NCBI GenBank assembly: GCA_049514335.1
Contig: JBEKVE010000010.1
Location: forward strand, 1-39,398
Origin: JBEKVE01 sp049514335
GTDB lineage: Bacteria > Actinomycetota > Acidimicrobiia > Acidimicrobiales > UBA8190
Length of the DNA: 39,398 nucleotides
Direction: 5' to 3'
The notes under the pieces are model-generated. The model saw only the letters and a list, made by a program, of their open reading frames with translations, was not told the DNA's origin and searched no databases. The position numbers and the translations under genes are program-made. Positions 38,958 to 39,398 of this stretch are shown here, in pieces (positions within the stretch are counted from its first letter, which is position 1; each line of letters opens with the position of its first letter).

Positions 38958-39398
38958 CGACCGCCGAGTGGCCGTGCTGGGGGCGGGCATGCACCCCTGG
39001 GGCAAGTGGGGCCGGAACTTCGTGGAGTACGGCCTGGCCGCGGCTCGTGCCGCGCTGTCCGACGCCGGGCTGTCGTGGACCGACGTGCAGTTCGTGTCGG
39101 GCGCCGACACCATCCGCAACGGCTATCCCGGCTTCATCTCCGGCGCCACCTTCGCCCAGGCGCTCGGATGGTCCGGGGCGCGCGTGTCGAGCGCCTACGC
39201 GGCGTGCGCCTCGGGTGCCACCGCCGTGGCCGCGGCGCGTGCCCAGATCCTGGCCGGCCTGTGCGACGTGGCCCTGGTGGTGGGGGCCGACACCACGCCC
39301 AAGGGGTTCTTCGCCCCCGTCGGCGGCGAGCGCAGGGACGACCCCGACTGGCTGCGCTTCCATCTCCTCGGCGCCACGAACCCCACCTACTTCGCCCT
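38950..39398 (+). CDS. Thiolase-superfamily lipid-transfer protein (3' end cut by window edge)
   Basis: About 149 codons are present. The sequence VAVLGAGMHPWGKWGRNFVEYGLAAARAALSDAGLSWTDVQFVSGAD is the N-terminus of SCP2-type thiolases, and RVSSAYAACASGATAVAAARAQILAGLCDVALVVGADTTPKGFF contains the nucleophilic Cys region (ACASG) and the loop after it. Relatives paired with DUF35 proteins act as aldolases or thiolases on CoA esters of steroid side chains or fatty acids. The GTG at 38950 overlaps the DUF35 gene by 8 nt. Whether it is a retro-aldolase (Ltp2-like) or thiolase cannot be decided without the missing C-terminal half, which carries the other active-site residues. Confidence 0.9.
   Translation, partial: MADDRRVAVLGAGMHPWGKWGRNFVEYGLAAARAALSDAGLSWTDVQFVSGADTIRNGYPGFISGATFAQALGWSGARVSSAYAACASGATAVAAARAQILAGLCDVALVVGADTTPKGFFAPVGGERRDDPDWLRFHLLGATNPTYFA

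Noticed and set aside
1..39398. CRISPR array, insertion sequence or prophage
   Set aside because: No regularly spaced direct repeats, no transposase or phage structural genes, and no terminal inverted repeats around any gene.

Overview
The window is a high-GC, gene-dense stretch of a chromosome, almost certainly from an actinobacterium. The signs are frequent GTG starts, 4-nt GTGA/ATGA stop-start overlaps, at least six apparently leaderless genes with a TANNNT box 6-8 nt before the start, a tRNA-Arg(ACG) of actinobacterial type, an MmpL-like transporter and a cyp51 locus like that of mycobacteria. A non-mycobacterial lineage such as Acidimicrobiia is my inference; there is no rRNA or marker gene to settle it. 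No phage, IS element or CRISPR array is visible.

Layout. 1-3390: a GntR regulator (cut by the left edge) diverges from a coupled trio: HMG-CoA lyase (mvaB), an APH-like kinase and a DUF7064/7065-like protein. 3409-6283 (-): a phytanoyl-CoA dioxygenase-like enzyme, a flavodoxin-fold reductase and a secreted beta-propeller protein. 6514-9381 (+): ECF sigma factor, zinc-finger anti-sigma factor, PIG-L deacetylase, a DUF4231-like membrane protein and a small membrane protein. 9393-9931 (-): a MazEF-type toxin-antitoxin pair. 10061-15172 (-): UvrD-like helicase with an unusual N-terminal region, and an MmpL-type RND transporter. 15517-17484: SRPBCC protein and ArsR repressor diverging from an aldo/keto reductase. 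17762-20060 (-): self-inhibited Fic protein, tRNA-Arg, secreted YHYH-domain protein.

20111-29447 is a two-armed divergent locus around a TetR regulator. The minus arm encodes a beta-hydroxyacid dehydrogenase-like enzyme, aldehyde dehydrogenase, carboxymuconolactone decarboxylase-like protein, SDR and enoyl-CoA hydratase/isomerase, each overlapping the next by GTGA except at one junction. The plus arm encodes TetR, a CYP123-like P450, an SDR, CYP51, a 3Fe-4S ferredoxin and an NTF2/SnoaL-like protein. Gene content matches the Mycobacterium tuberculosis Rv0763c-Rv0771 region from memory, with an added hydratase. A 16-bp palindrome lies between the arms, and each arm begins with a very short ORF coupled to its first real gene.

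29497-34817 is a group 3b (NAD(P)-linked) NiFe hydrogenase operon: beta, a cNMP-binding protein with no DNA-binding domain, gamma, small and large subunits, a maturation protease and HypC. The large subunit is broken in this sequence. Its N- and C-terminal active-site motifs are in different frames, and about 35-40 conserved residues between them are absent. This is either a real deletion or an assembly error, and is the observation most worth checking.

34876-39398: HD-GYP protein, SCO6745-like protein, SDR, PhzF-like isomerase, and a DUF35 protein coupled to a lipid-transfer-type thiolase that runs off the right edge.
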